Part shown: piece by piece, positions 1 to 8,940 of the stretch
Layout of the letters: each line of letters opens with the position of its first letter
Numbering within the stretch: position 1 is the stretch's first letter
The notes under the pieces: model-generated
The model's input: only the letters and a program-made list of their open reading frames with translations
Told to the model about the DNA's origin: nothing
Database searches by the model: none
Position numbers and translations under genes: made by a program
Assembly: GCA_946406115.1 (NCBI GenBank)
Contig: OX291557.1
Span: forward strand, 12,246,501 to 12,310,500
Length of the DNA: 64,000 nt
Source: Apoda limacodes
Lineage: Eukaryota; Arthropoda; Insecta; Lepidoptera; Limacodidae
Direction: 5' to 3'

Positions 1-613
1 TTTGTTTTATAAAGGACAATTTTAAAACTTTTAAAATGCTAAATAATACCTTCAAAACAGTTGTAATTGGTGTCCTTTATAGTGCTTCCTAAAAACGGTT
101 GTATAAAATGGCAATGTAAATGTTAACATCACCCTCTTATAAATTCTTTTTGCTTCATAAGTTTATAGAGCCAAATTATCATATTAAACGCTTTTATACA
201 ACAAGCTATCACCACGAACACTTGTATACAACCTTAACAAAACCATTTAGAGATATAGATATTTTTTTACAGGACCCTTTTGCTGGTTGGGTTACAACCA
301 CGCTAATGATGTAGTTTGGTGCCATCTGGTTTAAGGCTGCGAATATCCATTTACCAAATTTTCTTGAAATTAAAATAAATCAAAGTTATCATGCTTTCTA
401 AATTACAAGAAACAACAGGTGTTTTTGCTTTAGACTATTAAATAATAATAGGCGATTTCGACATTATTTTTTCATACAAACAGCATTACACTAAATAACT
501 TAAATCATAAACAATTCGCCACTTAAAACTCGTTATTATCATTCATATATCGCTTTTAACCACATCATTGTCGCAAAATATACTTATCCACAAAATGCCA
601 GTTAGTCATTGAT
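1..613. other. AT-rich flank, no gene seen
   Basis: No convincing coding region. A short inverted pair (ATAAAGGACA at 9-18 and TGTCCTTTAT at 71-80) and scattered TTGTATA/TATACAA motifs suggest worn repeat DNA. The 64-codon frame at 120-314 has no recognisable domain. Confidence 0.5.
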
Positions 614-618
614 ATACC
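614..618. repeat. Target-site duplication (left)
   Basis: ATACC directly precedes the first LTR and is repeated at 3196-3200 directly after the third LTR. A 5-bp duplication is usual for Ty3/gypsy integrase. It shows that the whole three-LTR array occupies one insertion site. Confidence 0.85.
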
Positions 619-759
619 TGTGATATTTGTAAGATAAATAAATGACACGCAAGTGTGTAGTTAGACCGAGTGTATATTCTGGACCGCCGAACGATGACAT
701 TCCACAAGAGCCGTAGGCTAACAATTTACAAATGGAGTTAGCTGACTACCTACATTACA
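619..759 (-). repeat. LTR copy 1 (3' LTR of the array)
   Basis: A 141-bp LTR with TG/CA termini, identical to the central copy. On the minus strand it is the downstream LTR. The bases just outside it (760-766, read AGAGGAA on the minus strand) are a short polypurine tract, the expected plus-strand primer position. Confidence 0.85.
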
Positions 760-766
760 TTCCTCT
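760..766 (-). promoter_or_regulatory. Polypurine tract of the mini-element
   Basis: AGAGGAA on the minus strand abuts the downstream LTR. It is short, but the position fits. The same run is present beside the central LTR at 1978-1984. Confidence 0.5.
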
Positions 767-822
767 ACACTAAAATAACAATGATATCTAACTATGAATA
801 AAACTTATAAAATAACTTATAC

Positions 823-1464
823 CTAACACTTATATCTAGGATTATTATTCAATCGACATTGCCTAAGAAGGCGATTCTGAGGCGGCTGACTACTGACAGG
901 TGTTGTGACCGGAGACTCTAGGAAAGCTGGAGCTTCCTCACTAATCCTACTGGATAGCTCGATCGGGTCCACGTCTGTGCTGCCCGGCGGCGTCGCCGAC
1001 CCCGCCGACCGCTCCGTCACCGGATTGCCGGCTATAGCCTCAGTACGTTTCTCTGGAGAATATGTGCTCGACTCACTGTTTATACCTAGACCAGTAGATG
1101 CCAAGGACAGCCTACTCCCACTTGTCCGTTTACGTAACTGATCAATGTGCCTATGTACGGTTTCTCCAGTTGTGCCTACAACTTTGAAGTTCCTATTACC
1201 TACAAAGTCTACCACACGACCTAGAACCCATTTTTCCCCTTTTAGGTATTGTCTGTACCACACTTCTTCATCTTTATTTACTTCCCTGCTCACCCCCGCT
1301 GCTGATTCTTTCCGCCATGCTTGCACCCTTCGTACACGACCTTCAACGTCAGGTTTCATCATATCCAATCGAGTACGAGTGCGTTTTCCCAACAGCAGCA
1401 TGGCCGGGGTCTCCCCACATAATTCAATATTTTTGATAACACCGCATCGCAGGACGTTTCTCGT
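823..1464 (-). pseudogene. Integrase C-terminal remnant, copy 1
   Basis: From the ATG at 1401 this frame has 192 codons, and it stays open upstream to about 1464. It carries the end of a Ty3/gypsy-type integrase. The motif ETPAMLLLGK followed by RTRLD is the conserved segment after the catalytic core (usually PAELLLGRRLRTRLD). VWYRQY, then KVVGTTGETVHRHIDQLR, form the SH3-like C-terminal domain. A serine/proline-rich tail of about 100 residues follows and ends in a stop. The zinc-binding N-terminus and the DDE core are missing. Known integrases need that core, so this product could not integrate DNA; it could at most be a nucleic-acid-binding fragment. The family call is secure from motifs; any function is doubtful. 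Confidence 0.8.
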
Positions 1465-1480
1465 TTTATTTCATTATAAT

Positions 1481-1772
1481 TTAATAACAACGACTGTTGT
1501 ACCCAGTGCAAGTAAGTTTGTTCGACGGTGATGGTTGTAAGTGATCTTGCATCAATTTCACCGCCACGCCATAATCCAGCTCCGCCGGTTTTTTTGGACT
1601 AGCTAAGTTAGTTAAAAACTCATAGCCTTCGTCCCCCATCACAGCTATCAGCGTAGGCTAACTTCATCTCCGCCTTCACCGCATTCACTGTAAAATACAT
1701 CTCCAGTCTGTCCACATATGAACTCCAAACTCCACTCACTACATTGAATTCGTTCACTTTGCCGACCGACAT
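1481..1772 (-). pseudogene. Gag N-terminal remnant, copy 1 (frameshifted)
   Basis: An ATG at 1772-1770 opens a 50-residue frame beginning MSVGKVNEFN and containing WSSYVDRLEMYF. This matches the start of insect Ty3/gypsy Gag (typically a W-x-x-Y-x-x-R-L-E-x-x-F segment). Around 1652 the homology jumps frame and continues as AVMGDEGYEFLTNLASPKKP and LMQDHLQPSPS, the next conserved capsid segment, down to a stop at 1481-1483. The rest of gag, including any zinc knuckle, is deleted, and the integrase remnant starts about 20 bp further on. A 1- or 2-base indel therefore disables Gag even within the part that is kept. The identical lesion occurs in the second copy, so it pre-dates the tandem duplication. 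Confidence 0.75.
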
Positions 1773-1825
1773 TTTTACTAAAGGCAATAAAAATATTTAT
1801 TACGCGTGCGTAACTGTTCGTTAAA

Positions 1826-1835
1826 CTCGTCGCCA
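1826..1835 (-). promoter_or_regulatory. Primer-binding site (central copy)
   Basis: TGGCGACGAG on the minus strand, one base inside the central LTR, is the same site as at 3044-3053. It would prime the left-hand unit if that unit were transcribed from the central LTR. Confidence 0.5.
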
Positions 1836-1836
1836 A

Positions 1837-1977
1837 TGTGATATTTGTAAGATAAATAAATGACACGCAAGTGTGTAGTTAGACCGAGTGTATATTCTGG
1901 ACCGCCGAACGATGACATTCCACAAGAGCCGTAGGCTAACAATTTACAAATGGAGTTAGCTGACTACCTACATTACA
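1837..1977 (-). repeat. LTR copy 2 (central, shared)
   Basis: This 141-bp LTR is identical to copy 1 and serves as 3' LTR of the right-hand unit and 5' LTR of the left-hand unit. It has internal sequence on both sides and no target duplication, so it was made by recombination, not by a second insertion. Confidence 0.85.
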
Positions 1978-2040
1978 TTCCTCTACACTAAAATAACAAT
2001 GATATCTAACTATGAATAAAACTTATAAAATAACTTATAC

Positions 2041-2682
2041 CTAACACTTATATCTAGGATTATTATTCAATCGACATTGCCTAAGAAGGCGATTCTGAGG
2101 CGGCTGACTACTGACAGGTGTTGTGACCGGAGACTCTAGGAAAGCTGGAGCTTCCTCACTAATCCTACTGGATAGCTCGATCGGGTCCACGTCTGTGCTG
2201 CCCGGCGGCGTCGCCGACCCCGCCGACCGCTCCGTCACCGGATTGCCGGCTATAGCCTCAGTACGTTTCTCTGGAGAATATGTGCTCGACTCACTGTTTA
2301 TACCTAGACCAGTAGATGCCAAGGACAGCCTACTCCCACTTGTCCGTTTACGTAACTGATCAATGTGCCTATGTACGGTTTCTCCAGTTGTGCCTACAAC
2401 TTTGAAGTTCCTATTACCTACAAAGTCTACCACACGACCTAGAACCCATTTTTCCCCTTTTAGGTATTGTCTGTACCACACTTCTTCATCTTTATTTACT
2501 TCCCTGCTCACCCCCGCTGCTGATTCTTTCCGCCATGCTTGCACCCTTCGTACACGACCTTCAACGTCAGGTTTCATCATATCCAATCGAGTACGAGTGC
2601 GTTTTCCCAACAGCAGCATGGCCGGGGTCTCCCCACATAATTCAATATTTTTGATAACACCGCATCGCAGGACGTTTCTCGT
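2041..2682 (-). pseudogene. Integrase C-terminal remnant, copy 2
   Basis: This is an exact repeat, 1218 bp downstream, of the integrase remnant at 823-1464: 192 codons from the ATG at 2619, with the same LLLGK/RTRLD segment, the same HRHIDQLR-containing C-terminal domain and the same tail and stop. Identity at the protein level over the full length indicates that the internal duplication is recent relative to the divergence of the outer LTRs. Confidence 0.8.
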
Positions 2683-2698
2683 TTTATTTCATTATAAT

Positions 2699-2990
2699 TT
2701 AATAACAACGACTGTTGTACCCAGTGCAAGTAAGTTTGTTCGACGGTGATGGTTGTAAGTGATCTTGCATCAATTTCACCGCCACGCCATAATCCAGCTC
2801 CGCCGGTTTTTTTGGACTAGCTAAGTTAGTTAAAAACTCATAGCCTTCGTCCCCCATCACAGCTATCAGCGTAGGCTAACTTCATCTCCGCCTTCACCGC
2901 ATTCACTGTAAAATACATCTCCAGTCTGTCCACATATGAACTCCAAACTCCACTCACTACATTGAATTCGTTCACTTTGCCGACCGACAT
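2699..2990 (-). pseudogene. Gag N-terminal remnant, copy 2 (frameshifted)
   Basis: This repeats copy 1: an ATG at 2990, a WSSYVDRLE segment, a frame jump near 2870, then the MGDEGYEFL and HLQPSPS segments, ending at 2699. It is the first coding material after the 5' LTR and primer-binding site, as expected for gag. The shared frameshift shows that both copies descend from one already defective element. Confidence 0.75.
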
Positions 2991-3043
2991 TTTTACTAAA
3001 GGCAATAAAAATATTTATTACGCGTGCGTAACTGTTCGTTAAA

Positions 3044-3053
3044 CTCGTCGCCA
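3044..3053 (-). promoter_or_regulatory. Primer-binding site of the 5' LTR
   Basis: One base inside the 5' LTR the minus strand reads TGGCGACGAG. This is complementary to a tRNA ending CTCGTCGCCA, which from memory fits animal tRNA-Ser(GCU). The match stops after 10 bases. Serine tRNA primers are known in insect gypsy-group elements. Confidence 0.6.
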
Positions 3054-3054
3054 A

Positions 3055-3195
3055 TGTGATATTTGTAAGATAAATAAATGACACGCAAGTGTGTAGTTAG
3101 ACCGAGTGTATATTCTGGACTGCCGAACGATGACATTCCACAAGAGCCGTAGGCTAACAATTTACAAATGGAGGTAGCTGACTACCTACATTACA
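3055..3195 (-). repeat. LTR copy 3 (5' LTR of the array)
   Basis: This 141-bp LTR differs from copies 1 and 2 at two positions: GGACTGCC for GGACCGCC near 3121, and GGAGGTAG for GGAGTTAG near 3173. It is followed by the second target duplication, ATACC, at 3196-3200. As the outer 5' LTR it would drive minus-strand transcription. Confidence 0.85.
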
Positions 3196-3200
3196 ATACC

Positions 3201-5283
3201 AAAACCAGAGTTTTCGTTAAATGTATGAATTAAAATAAAACTGTGGTTATACGAGTGGAATTTTTTAATGCAAAGCTTTTGTATTGGAAATATCGGAGTT
3301 GGATTTGCCTAAATGTTTTTTTTTCTGTATGACCACTGCAGTTGGCAGTGGGCAGATGCAGCCAGTGCTGTGGAAAGGTCACAATTGATGCAGAACCTAT
3401 GGCTGTTGGAGCAGACGAGTTCGCGTTTGGGAACATACGAAAGCAAACTCCGCTAAATAAAATATATAAATTAGTAGGTTGGCAGTGCCTTTCTGCCTAT
3501 ATAAATTGCATGCCACCAATGTAACTACTACATAGTTTACATTTAGGTATGCGCCTGTAATACAAAACGTACACATCTATAATTTGTAAATTACAAGCAA
3601 GACAACATATATTGTAGGTGTATGAAGGTGTGTGTGTGAAGGTGATAACATTGTCTGCCTTTAAATAAACCCGGAGATATAAAGTTTAAGATAAGATATG
3701 CGTATCAGACAGAGGCGTTCAAAGGTCAGAGAGACTGCGTAGTGCGTAGCAATTGACAAAGAGGGTGGGTGGAGGGAGCAAAGAGGATGAGAGATGGAAA
3801 GTGGGAAGGAAACCTTCGTTCTGATGACCTACTTCCCTCGTCCGTGCCACGCCCTCACCTTTCTCATTTTCATGTAAATTCATCTTTATATTTATTTTTT
3901 ATTCGTTCTCCTTTAAAATAGTGCGTTACTATTTATTCCATTGTCTGTAAAAGAAATTACTTTTTTTTTTTCATGAAAAGGGAGAGACGGTCGATATCTA
4001 CGTTCTTAAGTGGTCTCCCACCGTCGCGGTTGTATTGATTTCATGTTTGTGATTTTAATTCCGAATAGATATATAAAATTTTGTTTTAAAATTCTTGCGG
4101 AAATGCTTCTAAACGAATCTCATTAATAGAGTAGACAAACGAATAATTTAAACGGACAAACAACACACGAGCGATGCGAAAACGGTTTCGCCGTTTTTTC
4201 ATTTGAACGTACGTTGTAAAAAAATATTGTGTACACTTTGTCGTAATGTAAAATCGACATATCTTACAGACTGAATCTACAAAATTTCACTCTAGCTTGA
4301 CAGAATAACAGAAAAAGAAAAAAATTGAATGTTGTTTACTTGTTTCCGACACTAGGATTTGAAATACATTTAAATAAGGTCATAACAATACATTAAGCAG
4401 TAGCTACACCATTATACTGTTCCCCCTCAATCCCCAATTTCCCATACAATATTTTGGATAGGAATCGTTTTTAATACTTTTTCTATATGTCAATGAAAAT
4501 TTTTAAAAAATACCGGACAGTTCAGATAAGCAAATCGAATCTCGGAAGATTTTTGCACGTTCTTATCGAGTATGTTTCAAGTTTAAAATGTTAGTATGTA
4601 ATTTAAAATGGCTATGTAAGTATAACTCCAAATTTATGAAGTTTGGTTTTTTCTAATTGTGCTTAGTGCATGCAACTATTTAGTATCCGGATAATTCGGA
4701 TACTTGACTTTGCCTATCCGAATAATACAGATTTAAAGATTACAATAAAATCAAACTAATAATATGTACAGTCAACGTTTTCATCCCCTTTAAAAAAAAC
4801 ATTTTTTTTATCTTTACATCGGAAATATTACCTATTTATATTTCAAATAAGAAACCAATGTTTACTTTTCTGCTCATAAGAAGTGAACTTTCAATAGTTT
4901 ATTTTTATATTTTTATTACTGTATTATTTAGCTAAATACGAATCAGTAATCTTTAAAAGTACTTTACCAATGTACCTTATCAATTACCTACATTAAACCT
5001 TACCAGAGTAAAAGTAAAATCATTTTTAGTTTTTCTCCATGGAGTTTGCGGTTTACTTTAGCTCAGCCTTAAATACTATGTTATAGCCAACTTATAAATT
5101 CAAGATATGTATTTATGTATTGTATGCATGTATTATATACTTAATTTAGTCGAATATAGGTCTTTAAGGTGAACTTTTGATCATCTGCATTTTGGTTTTT
5201 GAGCATTTGTATACTTGTGTTGTTATTATAATTGGGAATATTGAGAATAACTCGTATTAGCTCAGCTGGAATCTATATATTGT
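3201..5283. other. AT-rich intergenic or intronic DNA
   Basis: No gene recognised. The small overlapping frames around 3230-3524 have no known motif. A purine-rich tract lies at 3710-3830 and a near-palindrome centred on TATCCGGATAATTCGGATA at about 4684-4703. The remainder is AT-rich with T-runs. Confidence 0.5.
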
Positions 5284-5512
5284 TTCCCTCGCAGCCTAGT
5301 TGGTAGTGTGGCACTGGACAAACATTAAAATGATAAATATTTGTGTTTGTCTTGAGTCTGGGTGTATTTATATATGATATGTATGTATTTAGAAAAAAGT
5401 AATTGTATGTATTGTATCCGTTGCCTGGTATCCATAACACAAGCTTTGCTTACTTTGGGGCCAGACGCCGCTGTGTGTAATGTCCAAAAATATTTATTTA
5501 TTTATTATTTAT
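5284..5512 (+). mobile_element. tRNA-derived SINE, copy 1 (box B deleted)
   Basis: It shares the head TCGCAGCCTAGTTGGTAG (pol III box A-like) and the long 3' body ending in AATGTCCAAAAATATTTATT with the copies at 13951 and 51343. About 40 bp between TTGGTAG and CACTGGACA are missing, including the box B stretch GGTTCGATTCCC of the other copies, so its internal promoter is dead. The tail is a TTTA-rich repeat. Confidence 0.8.
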
Positions 5513-6119
5513 TAGATACACACAAATGTTCGTTAAATTTCGTTAGTTGATTCGTTATTCTGTATATGAGTGTATTTAGATTATATAACCTTATAAATAA
5601 TTATTTTATGTCTACTAAGAGGTCAACTTTTCGTGATTTTGGTATTCGTGCATTGAAAAATTAGGATTATATCCATATACAAATTACCATTCCGTATTCA
5701 CGGTTCTTCTGTAATCGCGGCATATGAACGTGTCCTTCGAATAGGGAGCCTTAACTGTATTGGTCTGGCGATGCTGTTTTGCTAACGCAAGTAACACAAT
5801 GTAAGTGGGCAGACCTGAATAGTGTGAGCAACTTTTTTATATTCTCATTGTTTTGTCTAGACGTTTATCACATAACCATAATAACGATTGTTTACCTCTG
5901 AACCGAATTCATTGTCAGAGTTTGTTAATTGCCCATATTATCATGTCTTGTTCGAATTGTAGACCGAGCGACACAGACAAATATACCTTATCTGGCAGCC
6001 AGCGCGTATCTGGAACCGCTCTCGAATGATAAGCGGTATCGATATGTACACAAAGTGCGCACAAGCAGGATACGTGCTGGGAGGGCAAGTGAGTGTGTGC
6101 GGCAGGTGTGGGGTGAGAG
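5513..6119. other. Unassigned sequence before the CpG island
   Basis: AT-rich with no recognised coding region. It becomes richer in GC from about 6000 towards the island. Confidence 0.4.
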
Positions 6120-6860
6120 GGTGCACTGACCGGGGTGCGCGGTGGTGTCGGAAGCCGCGGGCGGCGGCGGCGGCGGCGGCGGCGGTGGGTCGGTAGTGTT
6201 GCAGGCGGCGCGGCCGGCCGCCGGCGGCGCATCTTCCGCGGCGCGCGCGGCCGGGGCGGCGGGGGCGCCGGGGGGGCCGGGGGCAGGCGCACAGAGCGCG
6301 ACCAGCCGCAGCAGCGCCACGCACCACCAGAGCACGGCGGCCAGCGCACACGCGGCCCCTCGCCCTCTCCTCCGAGGAAAGCGCGCTTCCTTCTACTTTG
6401 CACTGACTCCAGCGAGTTCTAATCCTCGCCCGGGATTCTAATGGCACTACTGCGATAGCGGCGGCGTCGAAGCTGCCGAAGACGCGAGGCGACGCGGGTG
6501 CGCGCGCGCTGCCACACCGCGACTGCGGCGCCGCTCCCGAGCGTGCACGACCGCCTCCGAACACTATTTCGGGAGCGACGCTGAGCGTTGCCGCCGTCGC
6601 CCGCCCGACGCATGCTGCCAATTTTACGCAAAATTGCGGGCGGGCAGTGATGCGATATGTACCGCGACACTACCACCTGCACCTGCGCCGCCCGGTGCGC
6701 GGAGGGAGAGTGCCCTTCGGCCGCGGGGGCTCGGAGGTCGCGAGAGGTCCCGGTGCAGGCCCTGCGCATGTCCGCGCCGGCGCGACTACGACGTCGGCAC
6801 CGCGCCGCTTGTGCACCTCGTCCCTCAAAATAGTCGGCGCGCGAGTCACTGTTGGCCCGT
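6120..6860. promoter_or_regulatory. CpG island (probable host promoter or 5' exon)
   Basis: About 740 bp of very GC- and CpG-rich DNA sits in an AT-rich background. It includes a (GGC)n run at about 6160-6187 and a G/C block at 6255-6290. No stops occur over long distances in several frames on both strands, which is a composition effect. In insect genomes such blocks usually mark the promoter and first exon of a regulated host gene. Direction is uncertain; a secretory-looking frame with a donor-like end favours the minus strand. Confidence 0.5.
6131..6369 (-). CDS. Possible first coding exon of a secreted or membrane protein
   Basis: One minus-strand frame reads a strongly hydrophobic core (ALAAVLWWCVALLRLVALCA), then Ala/Pro-rich sequence, an NTT glycosylation sequon and ten prolines, and reaches a donor-like CCCCG|GTCAGT at 6131/6130. 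This would suit a signal peptide and the start of an ectodomain. Against it, the frame has no ATG: the only local start would be GTG at 6335, with a TAG further upstream. The start codon would have to come from another exon through a weak acceptor near 6370. The Pro/Ala content may simply reflect the GC-rich island. I do not recognise the protein. Confidence 0.25.
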
Positions 6861-7065
6861 GTCAATAGATACAATGTCGTAGCTATTGGCTAGGAAACAG
6901 ACGCGCACTATCTCACTGTCTCGCGCTCGCTGTGTTGTGAATTCTTATGCACAGTTTATATTTAGACCTAAAATTATTTCTGATATAGATAGGTGTTTGA
7001 CATTACGATGAACTCTCATGCATCGGGTCGCGGTGCTCCTCCCTTTTACTTGCGAATACAATGTC
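6861..7065. other. Unassigned spacer
   Basis: The CpG island grades into AT-rich DNA. No gene or repeat recognised. Confidence 0.4.
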
Positions 7066-7200
7066 TTAGAAGCAGGGTGAATAAGTATGCAATCGATGTT
7101 ATCTTTTAACTTAGAAGCAGGGTGAATAAGTATGCAATCGATGTTATCTTTTAACTTAGAAGCAGGGTGAATAAGTATGCAATCGATGTTATCTTTTAAC
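7066..7200. repeat. Perfect 3 x 45-bp minisatellite
   Basis: Three identical 45-bp units (7066-7110, 7111-7155, 7156-7200), each beginning TTAGAAGCAGGGTGAATAAG and containing ATCGATG. The length is a multiple of three, so a minus-strand frame repeats a 15-residue block (KDNIDCILIHPASKL), but nothing else suggests coding. Perfect identity implies recent expansion. Confidence 0.95.
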
Positions 7201-7278
7201 GAAGACACTTACAAATAGAATTTGGAATTTTCATATTCTTCACTTCCCTCTAACTGACTAAACGATTTTTGGGGGTTC

Positions 7279-7426
7279 ATTGGGAACGGTCTCGACGACG
7301 CCAGACTCGTCAATTCTAGAGTAAAATGTATGCAACTATCAGCAACTACATTTCCGGGACTATACTTACCTGCATACATTTTTCTTTCAAACCCACGAGT
7401 CTGGCGTGCTCAAGACTGTTCTCAAT
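7279..7426. mobile_element. MITE with about 32-bp terminal inverted repeats
   Basis: The left end ATTGGGAACGGTCTCGAC and the inverted right end ATTGAGAACAGTCTTGAGC pair with few mismatches, and the pairing continues inward through GCCAGACTCGT. The length is about 148 bp with no coding capacity. A diverged relative lies at 23511-23655. Confidence 0.7.
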
Positions 7427-7700
7427 AATCTACCTGGACTTACTGGATTCACTGATTTACTAGTACATATTTCATGACATAATATCGCCACAGCAACGCA
7501 CAATAAAGATAAACTTTTTATTAAATTTTGTTCGTGTGTGTCCATAACGTAAAATTTGCAAACTTTTTTTTAAGCTCTTGCTGAGATCCTAGCTGAAATT
7601 TTGCATAGCCATGTATCTTGGTGACAATGCAACGTTATGGCACTATAAAACTGTTCTGATAATGGACCAAAGTTGGTTATAGGAACTTCTCAATTACGCT
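7427..7700. other. Unassigned spacer
   Basis: AT-rich; no gene or clear repeat. Confidence 0.4.
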
Positions 7701-7980
7701 ACGAAACCCCGTCGTGATTAGGCTCGTGTTAGATTTATATTGATAAGCAATGTAGACCCAGGTGGTGGCTAGGGTCTGATAATGGAGCCGGAAAAGTGGC
7801 AATGGGCTACTATTCAACTAAAAGAGGACAATACCGTTGTGTTTGACCTCGTTGGATATGTCTTGACAAATACTGTGGTCCTAGGTGCTATCTAGGGTCT
7901 GATGATGAAGCCGGAAGGTATATCAAGAAAGCCTCGTTGTGTTTAGGCTCTATGAATTTGCCTCGAGAAGTAGATAGGTA
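7701..7980. repeat. Degenerate about 120-bp tandem repeat
   Basis: Two clear copies of CTAGGGTCTGATNATGNAGC followed by CGGAA occur about 123 bp apart (near 7769 and 7892). Three spaced copies of a CGTNGTGNTTNGNCTCG block occur near 7710, 7836 and 7942. The units are strongly diverged, so the array is old. Confidence 0.5.
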
Positions 7981-8940
7981 CTATAGCTCTATATCGGTTG
8001 TGTCCTGGGATTGCTTTTTCATAACACATACTCTGCAAGAAGACCATATATTATCTAACAGCGGGTGGGAAGTAGCAAATGTTGGCTATAGGGCCGAAAA
8101 GTAAACAAAGAAAAATTCAGAGACATTGGGCAAAGTCAGTCACCTATACAGCCACACTTCGATTAATACTAGATATATTTATAATTTTTTGTTTGTGATT
8201 TTGTTTAATACTATCAAAAAACCGCGTTTAAATTAGTTAAGGAAGATCATGAAAAATTAAAAATAATTTATAATAGTAAGTTCTTTTCATCAATTAGCAA
8301 TAACTACAACTCAAAATACTGGCTGGTATAAAGGCGCTTGAATAAAGTTGGGTGTAAAAAAGAGGCAGGAAAGCATGATAAGTGCAAGGAGCGGCGTAGT
8401 GGCGTAGTGGCACAGTAAATAGGCACAGCCTAACCAGTATGAGTGAGAAATGAATATTTTATAACTACACTGTCTGCTGTCTTAGATAAATCTGACAACT
8501 TCTGTAATAAAAATGTAAAAAAAAATGTACGACTCGCCACCGTCTAGCTGCGCACCGCACCTCATCATTACTTATGCGTTGGAAATACTCATGGATACCT
8601 ATACCTATATAGAGGTAGATATCTGAGTCTTAAATTCCAACTTAAACTAACGGTGTCCTGTCTCCGTAACCATCTTTACGGTGGAGCCGCGGGAACTTAC
8701 GAATACATACGCGACTCCGCCGCCGGCAGCGTTACCTGTACTCTAGTGTTCTTTAATATAATTTTGACCATAAATTACAACCATATATCTGTAACAAAAC
8801 ACAAAAATATTAATTTACTTTATTCGTAATACTGGCTGTTTTTGTGACTTTGCCTTTAAAAAAAAGCGCGCATTGCTAATTTGTGTACAAGTAAAAATTA
8901 TTCCGCACGCTTTTTCTTTTCGCTGTATTGTTTTTATTTA
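7981..8940. other. AT-rich sequence before the recombinase remnant
   Basis: No gene recognised. A moderately GC-rich patch at about 8640-8740 is unassigned. GGCGTAGTGGCGTAGTGGC near 8392 is a short local repeat. Confidence 0.4.

Larger units (their letters stand above)
619..3195 (-). mobile_element. Tandem Ty3/gypsy-type mini-element (LTR-int-LTR-int-LTR)
   Basis: Three 141-bp LTRs (619-759, 1837-1977, 3055-3195) separate two 1077-bp internal segments, so the period is exactly 1218 bp. The LTRs begin TG and end CA, and the array has a 5-bp target duplication outside. Coding remnants read on the minus strand: a gag start next to the right-hand LTR and an integrase end next to the left-hand LTR. 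Protease, reverse transcriptase, RNase H and the catalytic core of integrase are absent, so the element is non-autonomous. Both internal copies give identical translations. The first two LTRs are identical and the third differs at two bases. Unequal crossing-over between LTRs of one insertion would produce this layout; a misassembly of a two-LTR element is the alternative. Confidence 0.85.

Noticed and set aside
905..1531. Open frames on the plus strand opposite the integrase remnant (and their copies at 2123-2749)
   Set aside because: They are antisense shadows of the integrase frame, without motifs of their own.
1648..1866. 72-codon minus-strand frame across the LTR edge (and copy at 2866-3084)
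   Set aside because: It starts inside the LTR and overlaps gag in another frame; the gag frame shows family motifs and this one does not.
5941..6874. Long Arg- and Ala-rich frames on both strands of the CpG island
   Set aside because: GC-rich DNA is poor in stop codons; the frames overlap each other and show only low-complexity composition.
6945..7208. 87-codon frame with a 15-residue repeat
   Set aside because: It is the translation of a perfect 45-bp minisatellite; nothing outside the repeat suggests a gene.
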